DNA of 64,000 bases from Hephaestia mangrovi (GCF_019880555.1 NZ_JAINVU010000001.1:124001-188000); one strand, 5' to 3'; shown: positions 8,460 through 17,502, counted from the stretch's first letter. Translations and numbers: made by a program. Notes: generated from the letters alone by a model not told the origin.

Positions 8460-11072
8460 TCAGAAATGCTTGGAGATTGAAAAACTCACGAACCGACCAA
8501 TCGCCGAATAATTAGTCGAATCGTATGGCACGGCGTAGGCCGCGTTGGTGGTCGGCGAGTATAAAGGTGGTGATTGATCGAACAGGTTGTTGACCGATAG
8601 CGAGAAGATAATTCCGGAAAGAGCGCTTTCATTCTCTTTCGTCTTATACCGAACTGTGGCATCAACCGTCGTGAATGAATCCGTTTCTTCTTGCCGAACC
8701 GTATCTCTTACGCCAGCTTTGTAGTTGACGAACGCCGCAGTGGAGAGATCACCCGCGTCCCAGACTACGCCGCCGCGCCCCGTGAACCGTGCCGGATTGA
8801 ACAAGGTACCGGCGAGGTCGTAGGGAGCTTGGGCAGAACTGACCTGCTGCCTGCTGTTCAGCCAGCTCAATGATCCCCGCAGTGTGATTCTGCTGGTCTT
8901 TAGGTCGATCCGATACGACCCCGTGACATCGAGACCTCGGATGCGCTGCCGCGCGGCATTCAGATATTGGAGGTTGATAATGCCCACGACATTGGCGGGA
9001 TCGTAAGGCGCACCCGCGAAATTGAAAAAGCCGGCGGCAGAACTGATCACTGCCGCCTGCTCGGCGGGCTTCGGCGAGTTATCAATGAATTGGGCGTAAA
9101 TGGGATTGCTCAGAGCCTGGGACGAATTGGTGATCGGCTGAACCGCGCGATCGGTGTAATCGATGTGAAATCCCGTCAGTTCGACGTCGAGGCCCGGCAC
9201 GTGCGCAGGGTGAAATTGGATCGACGCGCTCAATGTCGTGGCCTTTTCCGGCTTCAGATTCGGATTTCCGCCATAATTCACGAGCACCGTGGCGTTGGCG
9301 GGATATCCGCTTCCGCCGAACGGGACCGGGGAATAGAGATAAGCGTATTTCGTCTGGAATTGCTGGAGAAGAGTGGGCGCCTTGAAAGATTTGCCCCAAG
9401 ACGTCTTCAAGGTGAAGTCCGCGGTGGGTTCATAGATTAGCCCGGCTTCTGGCGTCGCAATCCCACCGAAGCTGTTATAATCTTCGCCGCGAACAGCGGC
9501 GGTAAGAACGAGACGCCTGATCCCAGCCAGGTTTGTCTTGGGGCCAATCAATGGCAGGTTGAGCTCCGCGTAGGCAAATTTCGCGCTCTCGCGCCCGTTC
9601 ACCTCGACTGTTCCAGTAGCGCGCTGAAATTGCTCGAATGTGTTTCTGCGATAGCCACCACCAATTGCCAGTCGCGCGTCGCCACCGGGCAGCACGAATA
9701 GCGGCCCCTGAGCGCTTGCATCATAAGCGAGACTTTCGTTGCAGAAGCAATCATTGGATATGACGGTAATCTGGCCCGACGTGAGGTTCGTCGATGTTTG
9801 GTGCTGGATCTGATCATTCTTGGCCCAGGCACCACCAAGGGTAATCGTCCAATCCCCGGGCAAGGAAAAATCGATGCCGGGTGCGACGAAGGTGGCCGTA
9901 TCCTTCGAACGAATACGGTTCATCCCGCCGATGTAGTAATTATAGTGCTGATCGCGTTGCGACCTCATCGCGTCCATGTGGATTGTGATCGTCTTCGACA
10001 CACGCTGATGGGCGCTGATCAGGCCGCTTTGTAGGGTACTGCCAGGATAAACGGTCGTTGGGTCGATCAGAAAATCTGCATAGCCGCGCTGACGGGCGTA
10101 GATCGGATCGATCGACGTATGTTCGTAGGCCGCGATGAACCCGCCAGTGGACCATCTGGTCCCGGCCGTGCCGGAAAATTCATAGGTGGCAAGACCTCCG
10201 TCCGTTGCCCCACCGATGCGTCCGCCGATTGTGAGCCCCTCAAAATCGCGTTTCAGGATTACGTTGCCGACGCCGCCAACGGCATCGGACCCATAGATCG
10301 CCGACGCCCCATCCGGAACGATCTCGATACGGTCCACGGCCTCCAGAGGGATGGCACTGATGTCAACCGACTGGGCTATGCCGCCATAGGCGAGGCGCCG
10401 CCCGTTCAGGAGCGTCAAGGTGGCGTCGGGCCCAAGGCCCCTCAGATTCAACCCCGAGCCACCGGTGACATTCTGGTTTGCGAGGCCGGCACCAGAGACA
10501 TTCCCGCTGCTCACACCAGGATTTTGTCCGCCCGAGAAATTTTCGGGTATATTGCGGATCAGCTCGCCCAAATCGGTGAAGCCTTCCTCACGTATCTGCT
10601 TCTCGCCGATGACGATGACCGGCGAAGGCGTGAGAGCACCGCGAATTCGCGATCCCGTGACCAGGATCTCCCCGCCTTCGTCCGCACCCGCTGCCTCAGC
10701 GGTCGACGGGCCCTTCCCTGTCGAACCGACGGCGTCGTAAGCGGAACGGGTTAGTTCGGCAGAAGCGCTAGTCGCCACAACGGTATAAGTCTGTGCGCCG
10801 GTCTTCTGCGCGGTTAGCCCAGTACCGGCGAACAAGCGGGCCAGCGCTTCGTCCACTGTCATGTCGCCATGCACCGCATTGGTGCGCTTACCCTGCGTCA
10901 CGTTGCGGGCGGCGATGATCTGGATATCGGCCTGATGCCCAAGCGTGCGGACCGCATCCTGAGCTGTCATTGCGGGAATATCGAACGACTTGGTCTGCGC
11001 TTCTGCCGGTGCAGCTGAAGCCACGCAAACGATCGCGCTCGACGCCATCAGAATATCGCGCGTCATCCCCAT
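8460..11072 (-). CDS. TonB-dependent receptor with N-terminal STN signalling domain
   Basis: 870-residue outer-membrane transducer. ATG at 11072 is preferred because a GGGGGA stretch lies about 6 bases upstream; ATGs at 11099 and 11087 are possible. After the signal peptide (ending APAEAQ) comes an STN domain at about residues 30-98 (FDIPAMTAQDAVRTL, MTVDEALARLFAGTGL), which in FecA-type receptors contacts the FecR protein. The plug begins at the TonB-box-like EILVTGSRIRG and includes LNLRGLGPDATLTLLNGRR and DRIEIVPDGASAIYGSDAVGG. The barrel ends in FSISKHF with a terminal Phe. Position before the isopeptidase suggests a lasso peptide as ligand; that is inference. Confidence 0.92.
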   Translation of the reverse strand: MGMTRDILMASSAIVCVASAAPAEAQTKSFDIPAMTAQDAVRTLGHQADIQIIAARNVTQGKRTNAVHGDMTVDEALARLFAGTGLTAQKTGAQTYTVVATSASAELTRSAYDAVGSTGKGPSTAEAAGADEGGEILVTGSRIRGALTPSPVIVIGEKQIREEGFTDLGELIRNIPENFSGGQNPGVSSGNVSGAGLANQNVTGGSGLNLRGLGPDATLTLLNGRRLAYGGIAQSVDISAIPLEAVDRIEIVPDGASAIYGSDAVGGVGNVILKRDFEGLTIGGRIGGATDGGLATYEFSGTAGTRWSTGGFIAAYEHTSIDPIYARQRGYADFLIDPTTVYPGSTLQSGLISAHQRVSKTITIHMDAMRSQRDQHYNYYIGGMNRIRSKDTATFVAPGIDFSLPGDWTITLGGAWAKNDQIQHQTSTNLTSGQITVISNDCFCNESLAYDASAQGPLFVLPGGDARLAIGGGYRRNTFEQFQRATGTVEVNGRESAKFAYAELNLPLIGPKTNLAGIRRLVLTAAVRGEDYNSFGGIATPEAGLIYEPTADFTLKTSWGKSFKAPTLLQQFQTKYAYLYSPVPFGGSGYPANATVLVNYGGNPNLKPEKATTLSASIQFHPAHVPGLDVELTGFHIDYTDRAVQPITNSSQALSNPIYAQFIDNSPKPAEQAAVISSAAGFFNFAGAPYDPANVVGIINLQYLNAARQRIRGLDVTGSYRIDLKTSRITLRGSLSWLNSRQQVSSAQAPYDLAGTLFNPARFTGRGGVVWDAGDLSTAAFVNYKAGVRDTVRQEETDSFTTVDATVRYKTKENESALSGIIFSLSVNNLFDQSPPLYSPTTNAAYAVPYDSTNYSAIGRFVSFSISKHF

Positions 11073-11161
11073 GCTGGTTCCCCCCATTCTCGGCCGCATC
11101 TTGCACCCGGTTCGACAGGAAGAGACCCGAGCGGCGAGTTTCCTTCGGCTCGGTGCATCGG

Positions 11162-12100
11162 TCAGCGTCTAGCGCTGCCAATTCGGATCGTGTCTCGGCC
11201 CGAGAAATCGACCGGAACGCCAAGGCTTCGCTTGACAGCAAGGGCGAAGCCTTCCGGATCGTCGGTGCGGAAAACGCCGTCGAACTGCAGGCCAGACAGC
11301 GCGGGATCGGCAAGAGTGATTTGTCGTGTATTGTATCGATTGAACTCCGCTACCGCATTCGCAAGCGGCTCACCGACGAGATCGATCTTGCCGCTGCGCC
11401 AAGCAAGCGCGCGATCGACAGATGATGGCGGCGTCGGTTCGCGTATGATCGCGGCATCGTCGGCAATAAAAGCACGCTCGCCGGCGAGCAATCGTACGCG
11501 GTGGCCATCAGCGCCACTGGCCCATGCTTCTACCACCCCTTCGGTGACGAGCACCTCGGCACCGTCGTGCTTCAGTCGCACCGAAAACGCGGTACCCACC
11601 GCTTCGGCGCGCACGCGACCCGCTTCAACAACAAAGGGACGCTTGGGGTTCTTGGCAACCTGGAACCAGGCTTCGCCGCGGTCCAGTCGGACGTCCCGGC
11701 GCATTGGCGAATAGTCGATCTCGACCGCGCTTTGCGTATTGATGGCGGCAATGGAGCCGTCATCTAGCGGCACGCGACGGGTTTCGCCGACCTTGGTGGT
11801 ATAGCGCGTCCCATTTCCCAGCCAGAGAATTCCACCGGCAATCGAAGCGGCGATAGCCGTTCCGCCGCCTGCGAGAACCGCTCGCCGGGCGAAGCGCGGC
11901 ACCGCGGCCTCGGGGCCAATCCGGGGCTCGTCGAGCGTCATCCAGGCCGCTTGGGCGCGGAGCAGCGCACCATGGTGACGCGGATCGGCATCAAGCCAGA
12001 ATTGCAATTCAGCTTCGTGATCGTCGTCCCACTGGTCGCGGTCCATGCGCGCGACCCAGAGCGCTGCTTCGCTGTGCATATCGCTTGCGGATTCAGTCAT
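11162..12100 (-). CDS. FecR-family anti-sigma factor
   Basis: 312-residue inner-membrane regulator. ATG at 12100 overlaps the sigma-factor stop (ATGA); the open frame reaches further upstream over the sigma gene but the overlap start fits. The cytoplasmic N-terminal domain holds ALWVARMDRDQWDDDHEAEL, FWLDADPRHHGALLRAQ. One membrane segment lies near residues 75-95 (AVLAGGGTAIAASIAGGILWL). The periplasmic FecR domain contains GETRRVPLDDGSIAAINTQS, VEAGRVRAEAVGTAFSVR and VTEGVVEAW. It would relay ligand binding from the STN receptor to the sigma factor. Confidence 0.93.
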   Translation of the reverse strand: MTESASDMHSEAALWVARMDRDQWDDDHEAELQFWLDADPRHHGALLRAQAAWMTLDEPRIGPEAAVPRFARRAVLAGGGTAIAASIAGGILWLGNGTRYTTKVGETRRVPLDDGSIAAINTQSAVEIDYSPMRRDVRLDRGEAWFQVAKNPKRPFVVEAGRVRAEAVGTAFSVRLKHDGAEVLVTEGVVEAWASGADGHRVRLLAGERAFIADDAAIIREPTPPSSVDRALAWRSGKIDLVGEPLANAVAEFNRYNTRQITLADPALSGLQFDGVFRTDDPEGFALAVKRSLGVPVDFSGRDTIRIGSARR

Positions 12101-12708
12101 CGGGCGTCGCCCTCTTCCGCTTCGAGCGCAGCCAGCCTTGCGCCGGTGGCAAGATCGGCTTCGGCCCACGCGCGCTGGATCGCCTTGACGCCGAGCCAGA
12201 CCTGCTTTTCCACGACTTTCTCGGTGACACCCAGCTGCGCTGCGATCTCCTTTTGCGACCAGCCTTCAAGCTTGCGCATTTCGACGATCCGACGACATCG
12301 CTCGGGCAGCTCGGCGAGGAATTCGAGCATGCGTCGATAGTCGAGGCGTCCGCCCGCCTCCTGTTCCGGCGACGGCTGGCGATCGTCCATGAATAGGTCC
12401 ATCTCCGCATGGGCATCAATTGCCACGACGCGCGCGCGCTGCATCCGGCGGCCGGCGAAATTGCGGGCAGCGGAAATGAAGTACGCGCGCGGGCGCTCGA
12501 TGTGACTGACACTCTCAAGCGTTGAAAAGCGGCAATAACAATCCTGGATCACCTCATCGATGTCGGGTGGCGAGAGGCGCCAGCGCGTGAGCAGCGCACG
12601 CACCGCCGGTTCATGGGGAATAACCGCCTCGGCTACCCATGCTGCGCGTTCACGACGCCGCTCGAATGATGCTTGCTTGGTCGTCGCCCTGCGGCCTTTC
12701 AGTGTCAT
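12097..12708 (-). CDS. ECF sigma factor (FecI type)
   Basis: 203-residue extracytoplasmic-function sigma factor. The region-2-like helices are in DIDEVIQDCYCRF, ERPRAYFISAARNFAGRRMQRAR; region 4 contains LAELPERCRRIVEMRKLEG and the helix-turn-helix WSQKEIAAQLGVTEKVVEKQV. ATG at 12708 has a weak GGGGGC about 9 bases upstream. An in-frame GTG at 12735 would add 9 residues but has no better ribosome-binding site. It leads the sigma-FecR-receptor-isopeptidase operon and, by the FecI/FecR model, would switch that operon on when the receptor binds its ligand. Confidence 0.92.
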   Translation of the reverse strand: MTLKGRRATTKQASFERRRERAAWVAEAVIPHEPAVRALLTRWRLSPPDIDEVIQDCYCRFSTLESVSHIERPRAYFISAARNFAGRRMQRARVVAIDAHAEMDLFMDDRQPSPEQEAGGRLDYRRMLEFLAELPERCRRIVEMRKLEGWSQKEIAAQLGVTEKVVEKQVWLGVKAIQRAWAEADLATGARLAALEAEEGDAR

Positions 12709-12735
12709 GCCGAACGCCCCCGTAGTGACGCTCAC

Positions 12736-13371
12736 GCGGTCTTAGAGACTTGGCGCATGAAATTCCTTCTGATCGGAACTCGGTTATGGACGTCTGCTGG
12801 ACTGCATCCAGTCGTTCTGCCTAGGCGAGGTAATCTATCCACCATTGCATCATTGGCCAGCAATGCACCAGTTGGCAGGCGGAGCGGCGGTGCCGACCCC
12901 TGCCCCGTGGGTGAGCGAGCTGGTGATGGCTTGCTGCCGGTTGGGTAGAGCTTAAAGTCGGCGTCTGACAGGAAATGTCGTTGGACCTATTGCTCTGGAT
13001 CGGGAGGATTGTCCCAGTGCCGGTCGGTCGTTGTAGCGCGACAGCGATGAACTAAGAGCGCGTTTCAACGAGCAGCTTCGACCCTTGAAGGACCGCAGTG
13101 TTGGCGGAGGCGGCGGCCAAATGCGCGATCCGCGAGAGCAGAGCGGCCTGGAATACCGAGCCCCGGAGCCCTAGAGTTGGTTTGAACGGACATTCTCGCT
13201 GGCAACTAGTAGCGAACAACCTCCGCAATTCTGCGCCGACGGTCCGTTCAGCCTTCGGAAGGACCATCGACTGCCCGATCTCGAAGGCAATCTTCGGCAG
13301 ATGAATGAACGGCCGCTTTCAAGCGTCGCCAGATGCTGCGCGAACGTCCAAAATGTTCGCGTCTGCAGCAA
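12736..13371. other. Gene-poor intergenic stretch of about 640 bp
   Basis: No open frame here has a family motif or a convincing ribosome-binding site. Both strands were read for a short lasso-peptide precursor, because the neighbouring operon encodes an isopeptidase; none was found. The left part must contain the promoter of the leftward sigma-factor operon. The rest looks like decayed sequence, with lower and more uneven composition than the surrounding genes. Confidence 0.45.
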
Positions 13372-14280
13372 TCATGATCGCAGGTTCTCGACGAGGAAAT
13401 CCACGAACACACGAACGCGCGCAGGCACGTTGCCGCCGCCGACAAAGAGCGCATGGATCAGTTCGACGTCACCTGGATTGAACTCTTCGAGCAGCGGGAC
13501 GAGCGCTCCGCTCGCCAGTTCCGTCGCGACGCTGAACGCGCCGACGCGCGTGATGCCCACGCCGCCCGCTGCCAGTTGCCCCAGTGTCTCACCGTTGTTG
13601 GCCTCGATATTGCCCTCCACGGACAGCGCAAAGTCGTGACCATCGCGGCGGAACGGCCAGGTCGGTTCGGCGCGGCGGAAGTTGAAGTTCAGGCAATTGT
13701 GTCCGTGCAGATCCTCGGGCGTGCGGGGGGTGCCGTGGCGGGCGAGATAATCGGGCGAGGCGACGATCACGCGGCCGGTCTCGCCGATCTTGCGTGCGGT
13801 CAACATGCTGTCGGCTAGCGGACCGAAGCGAATGGCGACATCGGCCTGGCCTCCCGCCACATCGACCAGCGCATCGGTCAGCGCGATGTCCACGAGGATG
13901 TGTGGATACTGTCGAGTGAATTCGCCAAGCAGCGGGACGACGCACAGCCGGCCATGCGACAGTGCGGCGCTGACGCGTAATCGCCCGCGCGGCGCGCCCT
14001 GATCGGCGATTTCCTGCTCGGCGTCGTCGAGATCCGCGATGATGCGCCGCGCCACCTGAAGATAGGCCTGCCCTTCTGCCGTGAGTGTCAGCGTGCGGGT
14101 GGAGCGCAGCAGCAGCCGGACGCCAAGCCGCGCCTCGATGCGATCGATTGTGCGGCTGACCGCTGACGGCGTCAGGTCGAGCAGACGTCCAGCGGCGGAA
14201 AAGCTGCCGGTGTCGATCACCGCCGCGAACGTCTCGAGCGCGCGGGCACGATCGGCGCCGCTCGCGATCTTTGCGTTCAA
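13372..14280 (-). CDS. LysR-family transcriptional regulator
   Basis: 302-residue LysR regulator. The winged helix is at residues 10-70 (ALETFAAVIDTGSFSAAGRLL, LTPSAVSRTIDRIEARLGVRLL, RSTRTLTLTAEGQAYL). The co-inducer domain follows (GRLRVSAALSHGRLCVVPLL to VRVFVDFLVENL). It is divergent from the aldo/keto reductase gene with only 88 bases between the two starts, the classic arrangement in which a LysR protein controls its neighbour and itself. The reductase and MFS exporter are the likely targets. The ligand is unknown. Confidence 0.95.
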   Translation of the reverse strand: MNAKIASGADRARALETFAAVIDTGSFSAAGRLLDLTPSAVSRTIDRIEARLGVRLLLRSTRTLTLTAEGQAYLQVARRIIADLDDAEQEIADQGAPRGRLRVSAALSHGRLCVVPLLGEFTRQYPHILVDIALTDALVDVAGGQADVAIRFGPLADSMLTARKIGETGRVIVASPDYLARHGTPRTPEDLHGHNCLNFNFRRAEPTWPFRRDGHDFALSVEGNIEANNGETLGQLAAGGVGITRVGAFSVATELASGALVPLLEEFNPGDVELIHALFVGGGNVPARVRVFVDFLVENLRS

Positions 14281-14368
14281 ATCAAAAATCCTTCGCGTGC
14301 TTGGCTGCTACCGCAGCGGTCATCCTTCTCCCATTTGTGCGCTTCCGTATCAATCGAAAGGGACAGTC

Positions 14369-15403
14369 ATGGAATACAGGCAACTCGGCTCGTCCGGCCT
14401 GCGCATCCCCGCACTGAGCTTCGGCACCGGCACGTTCGGCGGCCGGGGCCCGCTGTTCAGCGCGTGGGGGCAAAGCGACGCGCGCGACGCGCGGCGGCTG
14501 ATCGATATCTGCCTCGAGGCTGGCGTGACGTTGTTCGACACCGCCGACGTCTATTCGAACGGCGCTTCCGAAGAGATACTGGGCGATGCGATCAAGGGCC
14601 GGCGCGACAAGGTGCTGATCTCGACCAAGACCGGACTGCCGATGGGCGACGGCCCATCTGACTGGGGGGTGTCGCGCGCGCGCCTGATCCGTGCGGTCGA
14701 AGACGCGCTGCGCCGCCTCGCGACCGATCATATCGATCTGCTGCAACTCCACGCCTTCGACACCTCGACGCCGGTCGACGAACTGATGGAGACGCTTGGC
14801 CAGCTGATCGCGGCAGGCAAGCTGCGTTATGCCGGGGTGTCCAATTATCCCGGCTGGCAACTGATGAAGGCGCAGGCGTTCGCCAGCCAGCACGGGCTGC
14901 CGCGCTTCGTGGCGCATCAGGTCTATTATTCGCTGATCGGCCGCGCCTATGAGGCCGACCTCATGCCGCTCGCCGCGGATCAGGGCATTGGCGCTCTGGT
15001 GTGGAGCCCGCTCGGCTGGGGCCGGCTGACCGGAAAGATCGGCCGTGACCGTCCGGTGCCCGAGGGCAGCCGGTTGCACGACACCGAGCAGTTCGCGCCG
15101 CCGGTCGAGCAGGAGCATCTCTATCGCGTGATCGACGCATTGGAGTCGATCGCCGCCGAGACGGGCAAGACCGTGCCGCAGATCGCGATCAACTGGCTGT
15201 TGCAGCGCCCGACCGTCTCCTCGGTCATCATCGGCGCGCGCAACGAGGAACAACTTCGCCAGAATCTCGGCGCGCTGGGCTGGTCTCTGACGCCCGGGCA
15301 GATCGCCGCGCTAGATGCCGCAAGCGACATGCTGCCGCCCTATCCGCACACCCCCTATCGCCAGCAGGAGGGTTTTGCCCGCCTCAGTCCCGCGCTGGTC
15401 TGA
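14369..15403 (+). CDS. Aldo/keto reductase
   Basis: 344-residue NADPH-dependent oxidoreductase with the TIM-barrel signature of the aldo/keto reductase superfamily: LGSSGLRIPALSFGTG near the N-terminus, the catalytic Asp-Tyr pair in TLFDTADVYSNGASEEILG, Lys in VLISTKTG, the His of DLLQLHAFD, and the cofactor-binding IIGARNEEQLRQNLGAL near the end. ATG at 14369 follows an AAAGGGA site; the open frame upstream reads across the LysR gene and is not used. It is divergent from the LysR gene and 14 bases before the MFS gene. The substrate cannot be told from sequence. Confidence 0.93.
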   Translation: MEYRQLGSSGLRIPALSFGTGTFGGRGPLFSAWGQSDARDARRLIDICLEAGVTLFDTADVYSNGASEEILGDAIKGRRDKVLISTKTGLPMGDGPSDWGVSRARLIRAVEDALRRLATDHIDLLQLHAFDTSTPVDELMETLGQLIAAGKLRYAGVSNYPGWQLMKAQAFASQHGLPRFVAHQVYYSLIGRAYEADLMPLAADQGIGALVWSPLGWGRLTGKIGRDRPVPEGSRLHDTEQFAPPVEQEHLYRVIDALESIAAETGKTVPQIAINWLLQRPTVSSVIIGARNEEQLRQNLGALGWSLTPGQIAALDAASDMLPPYPHTPYRQQEGFARLSPALV

Positions 15404-15417
15404 ACGGAATCCATGCA

Positions 15418-16593
15418 ATGCAACTCAATCCCGGTTTGCTCGCGCTCGCCGTCGGCGCATTCGGCATCGGCGTCACCGAGTTCGCGCCGATGGGCCTGCT
15501 GCCCGTCATCGCCAGCGGCCTCCATGTCTCGATCCCCGTCGCGGGGCTGCTGATCAGCGGCTATGCGCTGGGCGTGATGATCGGCGCGCCGCTGATGACG
15601 CTGACCACCGGGCGCGTGCCACGCCGCACGCTGCTGATCGGGCTGGCGGGCATCTTCACGCTCGGCAATTTGCTGGCGGCGGTGTCGACCAGCTACTGGA
15701 TGTTGCTGATCGCGCGGATCATCACCTCATTCAATCACGGCGCCTTCTTCGGCGTCGGCTCGATCGTCGCCGCGGGGTTGGTGCCGCCGCAGAAACGCGC
15801 GGGCGCGGTCGCGGCGATGTTCATGGGGTTGACGATCGCCAATGTCGTCGGCGTGCCGCTCGCCACTTGGGCCGGCGAACATCTCGGCTGGCGTGCCGCT
15901 TTCTGGGGCATCGCCGCGCTGGGGGTCGCGACCATCGCCGCGCTGCGGCTGACGCTGCCGGCGCTGCCCGTCGAAGACGGCGGGAATGCCATGGCCGAGT
16001 TGCGCGTCCTGACGCGGGGCCGTGTGCTCGGCGCGCTGGCGCTGACCGTGGTCGGATCGAGCGCGATGTTCACCGTCTTCACTTATATCGCGCCGATCCT
16101 TAGGGAAGCCACGCACGCCTCGCTCGGCTTCGTCACCGCGATGCTGGTGACCTATGGTGTCGGCCTGACCGTCGGAAACTGGCTGGGCGGGCGGTTTGCC
16201 GACCGGTCGGTCGACCGCACGCTGATCGTCACGCTCGCGGCGCTGGCGGCGATCCTGATCGCCTTCGCACTGCTGATGCCGTTCGGTGCGCCGACCGCCA
16301 TTCTGGTATTCCTCTGGGGTGTCGCGAGCTTCGCGCTGGTCCCGCCGCTTCAGGTTCGGGTGATGACCGCCGCGGCGGACGCGCCCAATCTCGCCTCAGC
16401 CGTGAATATTGGTGCATTCAATCTCGGCAATGCCCTCGGCGCGGCCCTGGGCGGCGGGGTGATCGCCGCCGGGCTAGGCTATCCGGCTGTAGCCCTGGCC
16501 GGTGCGGCGACATCTGCCGTTGGACTCGCGGCCGTCGTCTTCACTGTTCGCGAGAAAGCTAGCCGCCACGACAGTTCCCTCTGCGGTGCATAA
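15418..16593 (+). CDS. MFS efflux transporter (AraJ/YdhP-like)
   Basis: 391-residue major facilitator with 12 hydrophobic segments. It shows the start pattern of the drug/arabinose efflux subgroup (LLALAVGAFGIGVTEFAPMGLLP) and the conserved loop between segments 2 and 3 (GAPLMTLTTGRVPRRTLLIG). It is in tandem with the aldo/keto reductase under a likely common LysR control, which suggests export or detoxification of a related compound. The hydrophilic last dozen residues (EKASRHDSSLCGA) are not conserved in character. Confidence 0.92.
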   Translation: MQLNPGLLALAVGAFGIGVTEFAPMGLLPVIASGLHVSIPVAGLLISGYALGVMIGAPLMTLTTGRVPRRTLLIGLAGIFTLGNLLAAVSTSYWMLLIARIITSFNHGAFFGVGSIVAAGLVPPQKRAGAVAAMFMGLTIANVVGVPLATWAGEHLGWRAAFWGIAALGVATIAALRLTLPALPVEDGGNAMAELRVLTRGRVLGALALTVVGSSAMFTVFTYIAPILREATHASLGFVTAMLVTYGVGLTVGNWLGGRFADRSVDRTLIVTLAALAAILIAFALLMPFGAPTAILVFLWGVASFALVPPLQVRVMTAAADAPNLASAVNIGAFNLGNALGAALGGGVIAAGLGYPAVALAGAATSAVGLAAVVFTVREKASRHDSSLCGA

Positions 16594-16758
16594 CACCAAC
16601 CGCCGAACAACCGATTTGCCGTCGAACTGAGATCTGAACCTTGACCGGCCTGAGTATTGTTTCAGGTCGGCATATTCGATGTGAACGAACGGCAGGTACC
16701 AATGGTCGCGCTTCGACCAGTCGAACGGCTGCTATGTTGGCGGTCCCTGCCGCGACAG

Positions 16759-17091
16759 TCACGCGACGGCCTGCAACCCCTTGCGCTGGATGATCGATAG
16801 CAACCGCAGGGCAGGGCCGCCCGGGCGCTTCACGCCGCGCTCCCAATCCGACACCAGATTGCGCGAGACGTTGAGATAGGCGGCGAACACCGGCTGTGAG
16901 ACATGCTCGCGTTCGCGGATCGCGCGGATTTCGTCGCCCGCGAGTATCGGGGCTGGGGCAAGACATGTCTCGTCAAAATTGCGCAGCGTCGCGCGTGACA
17001 CGACACCGGCGTCGTGCGCATCGTTCATCATCTCATGGATCGCACCAGCGATCTCGCTGCGATAGCCCTTATCCTTCGTCGTCGTTGCCAT
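16759..17091 (-). CDS. HigA-type helix-turn-helix antitoxin
   Basis: 110-residue XRE-family protein. ATG at 17091 (MATTTKDKGYRSE) is chosen over an ATG at 17106. The helix-turn-helix is at about residues 58-105 (ILAGDEIRAIREREHVSQPVFAAYLNVSRNLVSDWERG), typical of HigA/RelB2-like antitoxins that bind both toxin and operator. The start overlaps the 3' end of the toxin gene by 23 bases, toxin first, as in higBA-type operons. It would neutralise the toxin and repress the shared promoter. Confidence 0.85.
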   Translation of the reverse strand: MATTTKDKGYRSEIAGAIHEMMNDAHDAGVVSRATLRNFDETCLAPAPILAGDEIRAIREREHVSQPVFAAYLNVSRNLVSDWERGVKRPGGPALRLLSIIQRKGLQAVA

Positions 17092-17455
17092 CTTCGATCT
17101 CCACAAGCGTTCCTGACGCCACCAGCCGGTCCAGTTCCTCGTCGCTCCATTCCAGTGCTTCGGCCGCCGCTTCGCGCAACAACGCCAAGTCCGCCTTCGA
17201 TATGTTCGCCTGCCTGGCCTTGGTGAAACCGAAAGCGAATATGGCCCGATCGTCCCGGCGAAACAGGATCAGCGTGCGATAGCCGCCCGACTTTCCTTTG
17301 CCCGGCCGCGCGACCCGCTGCTTGATGACGCCGCCGCCAAGGTCAGCGTCGATCAGGCCGCTTTGCGCCCGCACGATTGCCTCTCTCAGCGCCGTATCGC
17401 TCAGTTTCTCCTTGCGCGCGAAGCGCTCAAACCAGCCATTCTTGAATATGCGTAT
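17069..17455 (-). CDS. RelE/HigB-type toxin, start codon degenerate
   Basis: Toxin of a type II pair, an mRNA-interferase-like fold. From 17455 the reading gives IRIFKNGWFERFARKEKLSD, then LIDADLGGGVIKQRVARPG and GGYRTLILFRRDDRAIFAFGF, the usual order for this family, whose members commonly begin MRIF(K). Here the codon at that place is ATA (17455-17453), although GGAGAG lies about 8 bases upstream as for a real start. No ATG, GTG or TTG occurs in frame between the upstream TAA and GTG at 17374. Starting at 17374 gives 101 residues without the conserved FARKE segment. Either ATA/ATC initiates weakly or the toxin is crippled. Confidence 0.72.
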   Translation of the reverse strand: MRIFKNGWFERFARKEKLSDTALREAIVRAQSGLIDADLGGGVIKQRVARPGKGKSGGYRTLILFRRDDRAIFAFGFTKARQANISKADLALLREAAAEALEWSDEELDRLVASGTLVEIEDGNDDEG

Positions 17456-17475
17456 GATGGCGGCTCTCCAGCTAC

Positions 17476-17502
17476 GTTACCGATATATAACACATAGCGT
17501 TA
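17476..17502. promoter_or_regulatory. Possible toxin-antitoxin operator
   Basis: Upstream of the toxin gene, three half-sites alternate in orientation: GTTA at 17476-17479, TAAC at 17488-17491 and GTTA at 17499-17502, about one helical turn apart, in an AT-rich stretch (GATATATAAC) that could also supply the leftward -10 element. Autoregulation by the HigA-type antitoxin is the family norm; this site is inferred. Confidence 0.4.

Noticed and set aside
12760..12948. Short rightward frame of 62 codons as a possible lasso-peptide precursor near the isopeptidase operon
   Set aside because: No leader with the penultimate Thr, no core beginning with Gly or Ala and an acidic residue at position 7-9, no ribosome-binding site.
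16594..16758. Motif ATGTTGGCGG shared with gaps near 6200 and 13100 as a dispersed repeat
   Set aside because: The shared part is only about 10-11 bases, and the flanks do not align well enough by eye to call a repeat family.
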